Notes: generated from the letters alone by a model not told the origin. 64,000 nucleotides of DNA from Batillaria attramentaria (GCA_018292915.2 JACVVK020000005.1:4671001-4735000), one strand, 5' to 3'; shown: positions 36,331 through 45,650, numbered from the stretch's first letter. Numbers and translations are program-made.

Positions 36331-37466
36331 TGCGTGCGTGTGTGCTTGCGCGTGTGCTTGTGCGTGGGGAGAGAGAGGTGTATACATGTATCCGCTTCAA
36401 GTTTTTGTCTTTTTTTCTTTCTTTTTTTATACTGAAAACAAATTGCCCAAATCAGGATGACAAATATATATATATATATATGTCATGTTTGGCATTGTTT
36501 GTCAGCTGTGGAGCAGAATGAACATTGCCAAAACATAAAATATGTAGCATGCTAGGGGCATGATTTCATTCCCACTAATTCGTTTTATTCCATATTAGTT
36601 TCTGTAATTTTCTTCAGATTTACGAATGCCCAGTATATTTTTGTATTTCTTTCCAGATACTGCAATATTCATTATGACAAGGATAAAGAAGAAAGCAAAG
36701 ATGTAAGTAAATTACTTCCTGCGTAGGTTAAATGGGCTAATTCTGTCTATGCTAAGGCAGCCAATGCTTTGGCACAGTTTCACGCATGAGTGTTTCTGTA
36801 CACTCACGGGAGCCGGGGTGGTCGAATGGTAGAGCGTTGGACTTCTAATGCTCGGGTCGTGAGTTCGATCCCGGCTGGGGCCAAATATTTGTGCTGGCTT
36901 TTTCATCGTTGCCCCGTCTTTGATATCACCCTATGTGGTGGAAAAGGACGTTAAAACACCCAAACACCCACCCACCCTGTACACTGACAATACTCTATCT
37001 TGATGATTAGTACAGCTCTTAATGCAATACGCTTTGCGATATTTACACTTTGCGCAAGCGTTCGGACATTCAAATTCTACGACTGTTGTCACACTACTGG
37101 AACTCTCAGCGTGGTCGCCACGTCATGAAATACGCCCCTGTTGGCTTAGTGCCAGCATTACAGACACTGTCACTGTCCAGGTGTCTTAGTGATATCATGA
37201 CAGATACCACGAAAACAACAGTCGGTGAGCGTGAAAATGGTAGCATTAGACCCTTTAAAAAATGTAGTCTCTGGTAAGGCAGGCAGTGGAGAATTGTGGC
37301 TGTATATATATTACAAATTTTGCAGTTGCAAAGGTGGTTTGTAGTTTTGTTTGTTGTTTTTGCTTTTGGTTGTTCGTGGGCGTTTTTTGCTCAGTGTGAA
37401 TGCATTTCACAGTGCCAGGTGCTTTCATTCAGATGTTCATTTTTAATCTATGAACATATATCACAC

Positions 37467-37519
<53 letters not shown>

Positions 37520-38289
37520 CCGTTTTAGACAAATTCCCTTGGCCCACCTGCAAACACATCACACCCATACCTCATCTATGGGACATGACTGATTAGGGAA
37601 GGACCTTTACAAATTGACCACTTGTCTCGAGCAACTGTTAGTCAGTGGGAACAGAGGTGGTTGCTCATGCCAAGTTTTACTGTATATGTCCCTGTGGTTG
37701 CTCTCAGTCTCAGTGCCTGTTTGGGTGGGGTTTTTTTTGGTTTTTTTTTGCAGGTGTACCTGTACTTGCTGAAGATGTACCTGCAGCCCCCAGACATGTC
37801 CATGCTAGGCATGGCACCAGGCGACACGGCCACCGCCAAACCTAGTCAGACGGCCGCCCTCAAACTTCTGGAGGATCATGCACACAAAATAGATGTGGCA
37901 AAGGTAAGGGATTGGGATAAAGTACATTTTCTAAGGCACCCTTTTTGGGAAGAGTAGGGTGCCCGTGTAGAGAGAAAAATGTGCGTCTTTTTCATGGAAC
38001 ACAGTTGACATACGAAATGAAGCTTCATGGTATAACACACACACCCCCAGCTTTGTCTCTTTTTTTTTTCAATTTCGTTGATGGTTGTTTTTTTTTAAAA
38101 TGAGTAGAATTTCTTTAAAATTTATGATACTGATGACGCAAGTCCTATTTGCAGGCATTGGAGCTGTTGCCCAGCACAATCCGGATACGCGACATCCTGA
38201 CATTCCTGGAAAACGTCCTGGAGAACATGGCGTCAGAACGCAGACACAACCAAGTCCTGAAGAGTCTCATGTTCTGTGAAAACTTGGCG
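19259..38289 (+). CDS. VPS39: VPS39 (Vam6), HOPS tethering complex subunit; 24 exons, C-terminal exon not found
   Basis: Exons: 19259-19331, 19770-19841, 20392-20459, 20884-20926, 21188-21282, 21824-21895, 22416-22454, 22929-23021, 23632-23815, 25087-25207, 26790-26907, 27277-27406, 27781-27923, 29346-29474, 30079-30220, 30947-31033, 31515-31588, 31897-31995, 32604-32721, 33680-33808, 35935-36037, 36657-36702, 37754-37903 and 38155-38289. All are GT-AG and phase-consistent, giving 821 codons with no stop. Recognition rests on MHDAFE at the start, CVGFKRDYY (exon 8), NLYAF.LFCQ.RF (exon 12), DTTLLKCYL (exon 14), CHIEESE (exon 15) and KGHERTVQYLQHLG (exon 16). The N-terminal third is the citron-homology propeller, followed by the Vps39_1 region and clathrin-heavy-chain-type repeats. 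By family, it tethers late endosomes to lysosomes and contacts Rab7. The last ~55 residues of the family, with the CxxC zinc motif, are missing; the donor at 38290 is intact. Confidence 0.95.
21370..21760 (+). mobile_element. SINE-C relative, degenerate, intron 5 of VPS39
   Basis: 'CTGGACCTGTTTGTGTAA.CTGT', 'CAATCAAGGAT' and later 'TTGAATAGTGTTCAGTTGA' and 'AGGGTAGCTGTCCC' match, in the same order, the - strand of 42760-42900. An (ATC)n/AGATAGCTTGCC segment at about 21650-21690 interrupts it. Confidence 0.6.
22219..22290 (+). repeat. (TC)n microsatellite
   Basis: CT-rich tract with TTTCTC interruptions in VPS39 intron 6. Confidence 0.95.
23828..24140 (+). repeat. Dispersed repeat C, copy 1
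   Basis: 'CACATTTCATACCGCGCA.GAGTA', 'CAGCAAACACGAGTA', 'TAATCAAAGTGCA.CACTCCCACC' and 'GATTTAAATC' recur at 47395-47640 and 61275-61640. Here, in VPS39 intron 9, it carries long T-runs. Confidence 0.8.
24400..24610 (+). repeat. Dispersed repeat D, copy 2
   Basis: Matches 17230-17440 in the carrier gene (TAGAACAAC, CCACAATGGTCCCA, ACTGATTCTG, CAGCGCATTCAATGAAAAGT). It lies in VPS39 intron 9. Confidence 0.75.
24630..24922 (-). mobile_element. 5'-truncated LINE insertion (same family as 1-2643), antisense in VPS39
   Basis: Read on the - strand it is the last ~290 bases of the family at 1-2643: the region coding LATGSC..., then KWGWIGHT, TWNP and WRRD, and the terminus 'GAGCC.TGGGCCTACGTAAG'. 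It is bounded by the 14-base direct repeat CCAGGGTACTCACA (24616-24629 and 24923-24936). Confidence 0.93.
25596..25793 (+). other. Acidic Ser/Glu/Asp-rich coding-like stretch in VPS39 intron 10
   Basis: An ATG (context GTCAACATGA) opens a 65-codon frame rich in Ser, Asp and Glu (MSSTESSDTESDEFYSEDDD at its start). A GT donor-like site (TCAAGTATCC) follows near 25744. About 0.55 kb downstream a second ATG frame (26343-26438; ends KKWRKFD) runs into a good donor (GATGGTAGGT). Neither belongs to VPS39. They may be remnants of a transposable element or a small nested gene. I do not recognise the protein. Confidence 0.3.
27991..28394. mobile_element. hAT-like non-autonomous element, intron 13 of VPS39
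   Basis: The ends are CAGGGTCTGTACA and, on the opposite strand, CAGGGTCCATACA. The 6-base direct repeat TTGGTG abuts both ends (27985-27990 and 28395-28400). The interior is made of 'AAGTCATGGAA' motifs and has no ORF. CAGGG termini suggest hAT, but hAT duplications are normally 8 bases, so the class is tentative. Confidence 0.65.
28600..29190 (+). repeat. Dispersed repeat G, copy 1 (two internal units)
   Basis: 'TTCCTCCTCTGAAGCACTTA', 'GCACCAAATT.CAC.GATTTTAGTC' and later 'CCTTTTGGATCA' and 'CCATTTTAAGC' recur at 55775-56160 and 57686-58035. The 'CTCTGAAGCACTT' block occurs twice here (28822 and 28950). It lies in VPS39 intron 13. Confidence 0.8.
30486..30946 (+). repeat. Tandem repeat, four units of ~112-116 bp, ending at the exon 16 acceptor
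   Basis: Each unit starts GTCCTGATAGGTCAAGTTGT and continues through TTTTTTCCCCGTCTATTTT, CATTACT.TA.ACTCAG.TTTCTGCAT and GTGTTGTTTGTCCTG. Starts are near 30488, 30598, 30710 and 30826. The last partial unit's TTTGTCCTGTTCAG forms the acceptor of exon 16 (30947). Confidence 0.93.
31166..31441 (+). repeat. Tandem repeat, five units of 55-56 bp
   Basis: Units begin GGACTTTGTTCAGCAAAAGT at 31166, 31221, 31277, 31333 and 31389. They are almost identical and lie in VPS39 intron 16, about 70 bases before exon 17. Confidence 0.97.
32022..32160 (+). repeat. Long polypyrimidine (TTTC)n tract
   Basis: About 140 nearly uninterrupted T/C bases, mostly CTTT units, starting 27 bases after the exon 18 donor. 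Confidence 0.95.
32765..33185 (+). mobile_element. SINE-B, apparently full length, intron 19 of VPS39
   Basis: The tRNA-like head (A-box-like 'GGTTAAGTGGTTTAATGCT', B box 'GGTTCAAGTCCCA') is followed by a body with 'GGGGGTTCTCTCCGGGTACT', 'ATGTTCAGCCCACAAAAT' and 'GAGCTGACCC'. The 3' end is 'GGGTAAAGCACCTATTCAAT' with a (TTC)n tail at 33162-33180. Parts recur inverted at 17945-18118 and 43463-43580. Confidence 0.8.
33325..33364 (+). repeat. Pure poly-C run of 40
   Basis: Forty uninterrupted C residues in VPS39 intron 19. The true length may differ, since such runs are error-prone in sequencing. Confidence 0.85.
33809..34935. other. VPS39 intron 20, first part: G-run, (GT)n, otherwise unremarkable
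   Basis: G-runs occur at 33977-33992 and a (GT)n tract at about 34371-34405. I see no coding signal in the rest. Confidence 0.6.
34940..35345 (+). repeat. ~180 bp tandem duplication with four TGACGTCA octamers
   Basis: 'TTTCATCAGC.CTCTAGATC.TCCAGA', 'AAATCACAAGA' and 'GAGGCTGACGTCAAATGTTT' recur in order, with starts near 34946 and 35126 and a partial third unit. Perfect TGACGTCA (CRE-type) octamers lie at 35069-35076, 35252-35259, 35279-35286 and 35321-35328. Confidence 0.85.
35373..35551 (+). mobile_element. SINE-A, full length, in (TC)n
   Basis: A box 'TGGCCGAATGGTAGAGCG', B box 'GAGTTCGAATCCCGG', body and (ACCC)n tail. CTCTCTCTG on both sides is consistent with insertion into the TC repeat. 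It lies in VPS39 intron 20. Confidence 0.88.
36092..36221 (+). mobile_element. SINE-A, 5'-truncated just before the B box
   Basis: Starts near 'CGGGTCGTGAGTTCG' and keeps the body and (ACCCC)n tail. TGATCTGTC (left) and TGATTTGTC (right) look like a target duplication with one mismatch. It lies in VPS39 intron 21. Confidence 0.82.
36282..36372 (+). repeat. (GT)n/(GTGC)n microsatellite
   Basis: A GT tract grades into TGCG units in VPS39 intron 21. The Cys/Val/Arg frames here are artefacts. Confidence 0.95.
36725..37245 (+). repeat. Dispersed repeat F, copy 2, split by a SINE
   Basis: Matches 12905-13275 on both sides of the SINE-A at 36809-36977. It lies in VPS39 intron 22. Confidence 0.82.
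36809..36977 (+). mobile_element. SINE-A, full length, young copy
   Basis: It looks nearly identical to the copies at 6423 and 57820 by eye. CTGTACACTCAC and CTGTACACTGAC flank it, a target duplication inside repeat F. Confidence 0.92.
37468..37519 (+). repeat. (TTGA)n tetranucleotide microsatellite
   Basis: About 13 perfect units in VPS39 intron 22. Confidence 0.97.
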
Positions 38290-38341
38290 GTAAGTTGACT
38301 TGCTGGTCATACTGTCACCACACACATGCACGGGCATGCTT

Positions 38342-38342
<1 letters not shown>

Positions 38343-38416
<74 letters not shown>

Positions 38417-38524
38417 CACACATGCACATGCAGACTAAACTTACACACACATGCGGACTCAACACACGCATGTATGCACTTGTACACACACACATGCAAA
38501 CTCAACGTACACACGCATGCACTT

Positions 38525-38578
<54 letters not shown>
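38343..38578 (+). repeat. Two (CA)n tracts
   Basis: CA tracts at about 38343-38414 and 38525-38578, joined by CA/TG-rich sequence. They start about 55 bases after the last VPS39 exon found. Confidence 0.96.
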
Positions 38579-38582
<4 letters not shown>

Positions 38583-38725
38583 ATGCTTGCAAACACATCA
38601 TACGAAACACATCATATTTGCTTCCATGTCAGAAGTGGTAAGCGGTCGGAGAAGTTTGTTGTATGAGCAAAGCCGCATTCATTATTCCATAGACTGCTTA
38701 CAGGCATTCAAAGAGGCAGTGGCCA

Positions 38726-38832
38726 ATACTTACTTACTTAGGTCCCTGGCTCCAAGTGGAGCATAGGCCATCGACAACCCTTCGCCATTGCACTCTCTTC
38801 TGGGCTATTCTTGCCACTCCAGTCCAGCTGGT
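38726..38832 (-). mobile_element. Very short 5'-truncated LINE insertion (family of 1-2643)
   Basis: Only ~107 bases of the LINE 3' end, reversed (starts CTTACTTACTTAGG; includes CCATCGACAACCCTTCGCCA). It is flanked by the 10-base direct repeat GCAGTGGCCA (38716-38725 and 38833-38842). Confidence 0.92.
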
Positions 38833-38842
38833 GCAGTGGCCA

Positions 38843-39540
38843 GTAATCAACCCTAATAGGGCCGTGACAGGGCCTGAGCGAACCAAACCGACATTGATAA
38901 AAAGACAACGCTGGGGAGATTACTGGGAGATGGTGTGGTGCACTTATGCGCTTAAAACAAGACAAGAAAATCTGATGTTTGCAGTCTTACTCCATGTTCT
39001 AATTCACCGTGCACTTCGGCGCCTGTTCAGATTCAGAACTTGCCTTCTCAGCAAAACAACGCTATCATATGTAAATGTTGCTTGTGTGACCTTTGTAACC
39101 TGGTTATCGCCCCATAGAGCACTTGCCGTGTAAGTGGATTATTCTGCTCCCTCAAAGGTCATCTGTTCTGCATTCCTTGGTGTCAGAGTGGGGGATTTAC
39201 CCGACTTTTCAGACAGAAAGAAAATGATGTGGTGTTTTCAATGGGAGACCCACCAAGGGAAGCACATCTCTTTTTTTTTCTTTTGTTGTTGTTGTTGTTG
39301 TAAGTTTTGGTGGGGAAAAAAATATGTGGAAAGTCACAGCAGGATTCTGAGTGCTTTTTTGGTTGGTTCTTTGTATCTATGTGCCATGAGCATGCTTGTT
39401 GCATGGACATTTTTGTTGCAACTTATAATTTACCGGTAGTGTAAATGACCAGCCATCATCATCATCATCATCATCATCATCTCTGTAGCTTTGGTTGTGT
39501 TGAAGATTGCCAAATACAGATTTTCCACATCTACCCTAAC
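38843..39540. other. No gene recognised
   Basis: Unique-looking sequence with a TTG triplet run (39283-39301) and (ATC)n at 39455-39481. I searched it by eye for the missing VPS39 C-terminal exon and did not find it. Confidence 0.5.
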
Positions 39541-39544
39541 CAGC

Positions 39545-39660
39545 TGAATATGATTCAATCCATCCAGACTGTGACGCCTCATTTGATGTACCCTTCTCTG
39601 TGATAGACCAGTTACACACACAGATCCACTTACATGTGGTGAGGGCATGTGGTGTGTCTT
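39545..39660 (-). mobile_element. SINE-C 3' fragment
   Basis: 'TTCAATCCATCCAGACTG', 'GTACCCTTCTCTGTGATAGA' and 'AGTTACACACACAGATCCA' parallel 42817-42900, which is the - strand SINE-C copy. Confidence 0.6.
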
Positions 39661-39929
39661 TATACAGGGGTAAGGTCTATGGTGCACCAGATGACTGTGA
39701 CTTCTGCGTACTTGCCTCTTCGGCCCTCTTCTTCATCTGGGAAGATGTGCTTCAGGGAACATATTGTACATATCAGTGTTCATGTTGATAATCTGCTGAC
39801 CTTTTTAAGGTACCAGGCAAACAATAGCCCATTAGCATTCCACTCATTGTTGTGTCTGCATGGCACCAGCCTTTCCAGCAAGCATGCCAGTCTGAGAGAA
39901 GATACCTCTTAGACACACGCCTCACCGCG

Positions 39930-39931
<2 letters not shown>

Positions 39932-39989
<58 letters not shown>
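39932..39989 (+). repeat. (CA)n microsatellite
   Basis: About 29 uninterrupted CA units. Confidence 0.97.
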
Positions 39990-39991
<2 letters not shown>

Positions 39992-40303
39992 GCTAGTACA
40001 TGTACATGCAGAAGTTACATACTTTAACTCATTTGTGGTGGGATACTTTGATAAAAGGTTCAGCCACTCATTGACCGCAGCTCATCAAAATTGAACTCTC
40101 CATCCATATCTCATGGACTACACATTCGATTGAAAATGTCAAGTGTTTGTGTGTGTGTCTTCAATAAAGCTTGCTGGAGAGGTTTGTTTATACATGTAGC
40201 CAGTTTACTGCAGTTTCTCAGCGACAGGCCCAGGCATGGGCAGTCAGTTGAGGCGGCGGCAGCGCCGGTCATGCTAGAGTTAATACTGACTTCTACTTCA
40301 TAC

Positions 40304-40561
40304 GTAAAAGTCGAGGTTAATTTAACCCACAGCTACGGGCCTAACCCAGACTGGGACAAAAGAAACCCAAAAGCAAAATTAAATAAAAAAAGGAAGTCAA
40401 GAACGGAAGAAAAAATCCTTCTATAACAGCTTTTGCACCTTGCTGGAATGGGTCTGCTTCTTAATTTAAAACAAAACACAACAGAAAATTTAACCCTAGA
40501 GCTAGTTTAGTTTGAGGTTAGACTCTTGCCCGGGGCTAAAAGCCCTAACCTCGACTTTTAC
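40304..40561. repeat. Inverted repeat, 16 bp perfect arms, ~260 bp span (MITE-like)
   Basis: GTAAAAGTCGAGGTTA at 40304-40319 is the exact reverse complement of 40546-40561, and similarity continues outward with mismatches (TACG.../CGTA). There is no ORF. I could not define target duplications. Confidence 0.7.
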
Positions 40562-40714
40562 ATACGGGCCCAGCCCTGTTTCCTAACCTAAAAAATTCCA
40601 AACAATTCAACTGAAAACTGTAAATACTCTGTGTGCTGCTTTCTTTCGTTCTTTGTTAAAGTTATAGTTTGGTTCTGTTCTGTTCCAGTAGGTTTTGTTT
40701 TTATCCTACAAGGT

Positions 40715-41000
40715 ATCTACCACTGCCATTAGACACCTGCACAGTGACAGCAACTCAAATGCTGGCACTGAGCCAACAGAAACGTAGTCACTGACGTGGC
40801 CAAGACGCTAGGCAGCCGAGAGTGTAATACCAACAGTCGTGGAACTTGCATGTTCGGCCGCACGCACAAAGTGTAACGACATTGTATCGCATGAAGAACT
40901 CTACTAATCCATCCGGATAGAGTATTTCGAGCTTACAGACACACTGAAACTGTTCCAGAACATAAGTTGGCTTAGTAAATATGGAAACAACGCATTTAAA
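40715..41000 (-). repeat. Dispersed repeat F, copy 3, inverted
   Basis: The reverse complement of this stretch shares the CAGGTGTCTAATGGC, GTTGGCTCAGTGCCAGCATT and CACTTTGTGCG order with 12905-13275 and 36725-37245. Confidence 0.8.
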
Positions 41001-42720
41001 ATAGAATAAAATGGGCACATTAAATTTGAGTCTTCTGTGAGCATGGAATGTAGCCTCTTCACACTACGACAGCCTTGGCCGTGTCATTCCTGCGAAAAAT
41101 GAAGCAGCTGGCGCGATGACTGATACGTTTATTCTCGTCAAATGAGGCATTGTCCCGCACAAACACTGTTGCCTTGTTGCACGGTATTGCCGGCGTGTTT
41201 CGCTTGTCTGAAAGGCGATGGTTTCGAGCCAAACGGGGTGGAAAACAGATGGCATTGTGTGTTATTTATCGTACTATATTTAAAAAAAAAAAACAGTGCC
41301 TTTCTCTGTCTAGCCGAAAGTAACTGTTTTGCTTAGATGGTGCGATCCGCTGGGAAATGGCGTCTATGAAAACAATGGGGGGGGGGGGGGGGGGTTGTAG
41401 GCGAATGTTGGCATGAGAACTATCTCCAGTGTGTGTGAAAGAGAACACGCGAGTTAGCGTATTGTAGCGTACGTTGGTCTGGTGAGAGATAATTGTCTGT
41501 ACTGGCATTTGACAGGATTGTGCCATGGATGGTTGGATGTAAAGGAGCACGCTCGCAAGAGGATGGAATAGTAGGAGGGTGTGTGTGGACGGGGGTGGGG
41601 GGAGGATGGAGGGGTGCTGTGGGGGGGGGGGGCGGGTGGAGGGGGGGGGGAATACTAGAAGATGAATACTCTGAACATGTGCCATGTTTTTGCCGTATCA
41701 AAGATGAGACGTTTTTACCGACACAGTTTCTGATGTGTTTGTGAAGGTTTGTTTGGTTGGCTTTTGTTCAGTTGTTGTTGTTGGGGGGGGGGGGGATTTC
41801 AGGTTTTTTGTCATTTTGTGGTAAGGATCGTCCCTTCACTACAAGCGTTCTTGATTTTGAAATTGGTTTTTTACGCGTGTCCCATGTTAGAAAGTCTTCA
41901 GCTGTTGCTACATTCTCGAGACTTGTTTATTTTTTAGTGTGCAAGTTTTTCCCACCCAGTGTGTAGATGTTTCGTGTAAGGCGGATCTCTAGCTACAACT
42001 GAGCTAGGGGCTTTATATTGATTTTATAATTGGTGCTGTACGCACGAACCACCATTACTTCACTTTTGGCATCGGATCACAGACGTCTCTTTGTAAATTA
42101 TTAATCTCTCTCTCTCTCTCTCTCTCTCTCTGCTTCACTGCGGGTGAAAAGGGTGCGTTGTCTAATAGCTTGTTGTTCGCGGGGAGGCAAGTCCCCGGTA
42201 AATGGGCAGGAAAACACAGAAAAAACAATGTTGGTGAATCGGAGGGGTTGTTCATTGTTCCTACTAGACCAGCTGCACCGTATCTGAACGGCGAGCTGAC
42301 GCCTACCGGAATGCGCACACGGGGTACTCTGGTATGGAGGGGGGGGGGGGGTCTTCGGAAACTGTGGGATAAACGATAACAGACTGCTGCTCTTAGAGAG
42401 ATCAGACACTGAACTTGAACAGAGAAGAATACAATACAATACAGTACATTGCAAACAGAAAAACGCAAACAAACACTAACTTTGGCGCGTCACTGAGATA
42501 CTGACGACATGTGATGTACTGCAGACTGAGCGGTGACGCTAACCCTAAACTTTCGAGCCGTTGTCAAGTATGAGAAAGTTAGACGGGTTAACTTCTAAAC
42601 TTAGCTCTTCCATTTTCTGTAGTTACTTTTTCTTTTTCTTCTTCTTCTTCTCTGACGAACGTTGAGTCGGCTTGGATGATTAGCAGGGATTTCAGTATCC
42701 CCCCCCCCCCCTCCCACAAC
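41001..42720. other. No gene recognised; G-runs and (TC)n
   Basis: Long G-runs at 41379-41394, 41619-41652 and 41781-41793, (TC)n at 42105-42132, and mixed sequence between them. The Pro-rich reverse frames come from the G-runs. Confidence 0.55.
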
Positions 42721-42759
42721 GAGGTGATTCATTGGAGACGGCCCTAAGGGGCAGGTTAT

Positions 42760-43040
42760 GCCGGGGGGATGGGGATAGCTACCCTAAGTGAACAGTCCAG
42801 CTCAGCTGAACACTTATTCAATCCAGTCAGACTGCCAGGTCGGCCGTATTTTTATGTATCCTTGACTGTAATAAACAAGTTACACAAACAGATCCAGTTG
42901 ACAGTCAGTGGAAGCAGGGCAACGTGAAAAAGGGCCTGTACAGATTTTTGGCGCTGTCGGGATTCGAACCTGGGACGTTTCCATCTCGAGTCCAACGTTC
43001 AAACCGTTGAGCCACAGACTCCCCACGTGCGTCGAGTCGG
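42760..43040 (-). mobile_element. SINE-C (tRNA-derived), reverse strand
   Basis: On the - strand from about 43025: 'GAGTCTGTGGCTCAACGGTT' (A-box region), 'CCAGGTTCGAATCCCGA' (B box), then a body with 'CTGGATCTGTTTGTGTAACT' and 'ATTGAATAAGTGTTCAGCT'. Relatives lie at 21370-21760 and 39545-39660. Confidence 0.78.
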
Positions 43041-43462
43041 CCCCACCGCGCACCCTTTTTTTAAGTGGGTTGGCGCTACACTGTATCAGCACACTCTAAA
43101 CCGCAAAAAAAAAAGTTCGTAAAGTTGAGCTGGCTGCTTTGATCTGAAGCCAAACGCTGATTTTGTAAATTGGAAGCGAATTGCCTGGGTAGGTTGCTCA
43201 TGGCAGTCTCTTAGAGCCGACGGGCAATGAACAACGTCGCTTATGGGATGTTTTATGGGCGACGGGCGAGGCGGCAGCGTTTTTCACGTGCTGAAGGTCA
43301 CCACCCACTTGGGTGACGTGAACCAGTGAGTCGGAGCACCGGCAGGCCGGCCCAGGTACTCAGTCCAGGATGCTTCAAGATGGACGCGAGTGTTTCCGGT
43401 GCCACTTGAGTAGCACCGCCAGGACAGAGTGTTTCCAGACAGTGGCACCGAGTGTTTCCGTT

Positions 43463-43580
43463 TTCAAACTTGAGTAATAACTTGATAATAACTGAGTATG
43501 GTATAGGCGCTTTACCCAGTTTCTTCCACTGGCTCGAAGTGCCGTGACTGAGCCGAACCCAAACACGCACGCTCACGCGA
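43463..43580 (-). mobile_element. SINE-B 3' fragment, reverse strand
   Basis: The reverse complement reads 'TTTGGGTTCGGCTCAG...', 'CTGGGTAAAGCGCCTATACC' and 'ACTCAGTTATTA', matching the 3' end of the SINE-B at 33080-33160. Confidence 0.65.
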
Positions 43581-44014
43581 ACCACGCGCACTCTCGCAAA
43601 CACTTGACATGAACACATTGAGTAGCACCGAGACTGAGTTTCCAACGGACGTAAGTCTGTCGGCGTGAACTTGAACTGAGAAATGGGCCGTTTTATCAAC
43701 CAGACAACGACTTTGAGTAACGCGTTACTACAATTCAAAGACGTACGCATGCTCAGTATGTGAAACATACGGTTTGGCGTGAGCAGCTATTCATCGTCGA
43801 AACTCGCGCAAATTTTGACTGCACCGGCCCGCGCCTGGTTCAGTTGTCGAAGTGCTTCCCTGACTCCTCAAGATCGTTCCTGGTTGTCAGCTTCTGAGTA
43901 CCGAGGGTTGTGAAGTGCTAAGTTCTTCTAGCAGTCGTTTCGTCTGTGAGCCCTTTCTGACGCCAACGAGAGTGGCTTGGCAACGGAGTTAGGAGCAACG
44001 GGGACTCAGTTAAG

Positions 44015-44135
44015 GACGTATCCGGAAATTCTACCTCAGCCCCGAGGTATCCTGCGCACAGTCCTTAACCCGTGCAGTGTGCAACATAGCACGTGATTTT
44101 GTCGGCTTAGTCCCAAGACTGGGACGGTTGAGACT
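44015..44135 (+). repeat. Dispersed repeat E, copy 2
   Basis: 'CTACCTCAGCCCCGAGGTAT', 'AACCCGTGC' and 'AGCACGTGATTTTGTCGG' match 7420-7545 and 54985-55095. Confidence 0.65.
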
Positions 44136-44217
44136 TACTGGCTGTCCTGGCGTCCGACTGACAATTTTGTCAAGGATGCAAGGAGGATGCAAAATGCGTC
44201 TAGACAAGTTTCCATAT

Positions 44218-44390
44218 TTAAATAACAATGAACCTGGCTAGTGGGGTGGATGGGTCACATACGGGTGATACCAGAGACGGGGCAACGAGGAAAAAGCCAG
44301 CACAAATATTTGGTTCTCCCAGCCGGGACTCGAACTCACGACCCGCGCATTGAAAGTCCAACGCTCTACCATTGGGCCTTCCCCGCGGCT
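44218..44390 (-). mobile_element. SINE-A, reverse strand
   Basis: The reverse complement carries the A box (CAATGGTAGAGCGTTGGA), the B box (GAGTTCGAGTCCCGG) and the body (CAAATATTTGTGCTGGC, then CCCGTCTCTGGTATCACCCG). The GTTAAAC part at the 3' end is missing. Confidence 0.85.
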
Positions 44391-44618
44391 TCCCCAGTAT
44401 TCGCATCTATCATTCAACGACGTTGAGGAAAATTGTTTGCCGAATGCCTGAACTCTGTGCTCTTGAAACTGTTCGATGTGTCGGGTTATGGCATCACATG
44501 CCTGTATCTGGGTCGGGACGTGTCAATGAGACTCAGAGCCAACCAAAAATCATGTGAAGTATGCGGCTTGTTCTGTTTATATCCAAGTGCCGACAGCAGC
44601 ATGCCAAGAAAAGCAAGT

Positions 44619-44621
<3 letters not shown>

Positions 44622-44711
<90 letters not shown>
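44622..44711 (+). repeat. (GT)n, about 45 units
   Basis: Uninterrupted GT tract. The Cys-Val frames that cross it are not genes. Confidence 0.98.
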
Positions 44712-44713
<2 letters not shown>

Positions 44714-45256
44714 ACCTGCCTTCAGTGTCAAAGACCGCGGCAAGACGGTCGCAGTGACCAAAAGGCCCGAGCATCACTTCATTTGCAGACAGGAGTTAGA
44801 ACTTCGAAAGTGGCACTTTCTCCCACTGTCAGTTTGCATTAGCTACTACAAACGCTGATACAGATGCCAGATGGTGATTATGACAATTTTGAAATGCTTT
44901 CACCCTGAACAATATATACTCTTCGCCTCCGTGTATGTCAGGCAGTTTCTAGTATGCTGCATGCGCCATGACTAGCACATTTTGATGAAGAATTCTTCGG
45001 GGTTTCCAAAGCTCGTTGTCAGTGTTCTTGTTCGACGGCAAATTTAGTGTTTTCCACACAGTACTGACGATGTACGCACTTCGCATGTCAGTCAGTTTCT
45101 ATGATGCATGCGGCGTGACTTAAACGCATTTTTGTGAAGCATTCTTAGGGGTTTCCCTGGCAAAGCTCGTTGTCATACGGCAAATTTGAAGCGTTCAGTT
45201 TCCGCACAGTACTGACTATGTACCCACTGCGCCTGTCAGTCAGTTTCTATTATGTG

Positions 45257-45425
45257 AGGGGAGCTGGGATGGCCGAATGGTAGAGCGTTCGACTTCTAAT
45301 GCTCGGGCCGTGAGTTCGTATCCCGGCTTGGTCCAAATATTTGGCTGGCTGTTTCATCGTTGCCCCGTCTTTGGTATCACCCGTATGTGGTGGAAAAGGA
45401 CGTTAAACCCCCAAACACCCACCCT
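45257..45425 (+). mobile_element. SINE-A in a tandem array
   Basis: A box (TGGCCGAATGGTAGAGCG), B box (GAGTTCGTATCCCGG), body and (ACCC)n tail. It interrupts the third unit of the array. Confidence 0.88.
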
Positions 45426-45474
45426 AATACGTGACTTACGCAGTTTAATGAAGAATTGTACGCTCGTTGTCGAG

Positions 45475-45650
45475 AACCGGGATAGCCGAATAGTAGAGCG
45501 TTGGACACTCAGTGTATGGGTCGTGAGTTCGAATCCCGGCTGGGGTCACATATTTGTGCTGGCCTTTTTCTAGTTGCCCCGTCTTTTGATATCACCCTTA
45601 CGTGGTGGAAAAGGACGTTAAAACTCCCAAACACCCGCCCATCCTCCCTA
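45475..45650 (+). mobile_element. SINE-A, second insertion in the same array
   Basis: Starts GAACCGGGATAGCCGAATAG and has B box GAGTTCGAATCCCGG, body and CACCC-rich tail. It is of the GTTCGAATCC subfamily, like the copy at 7611, so it differs from its neighbour at 45257. Confidence 0.88.

Noticed and set aside
36461..36481. (AT)n tract as a MITE end or origin
   Set aside because: A short simple AT repeat without inverted flanks.
44546..44621. CEVC motif considered as the missing VPS39 zinc-finger exon
   Set aside because: The residues around it (KSCEVCGLFCLYPSADSS) do not follow the family pattern, and no matching acceptor or phase was seen.
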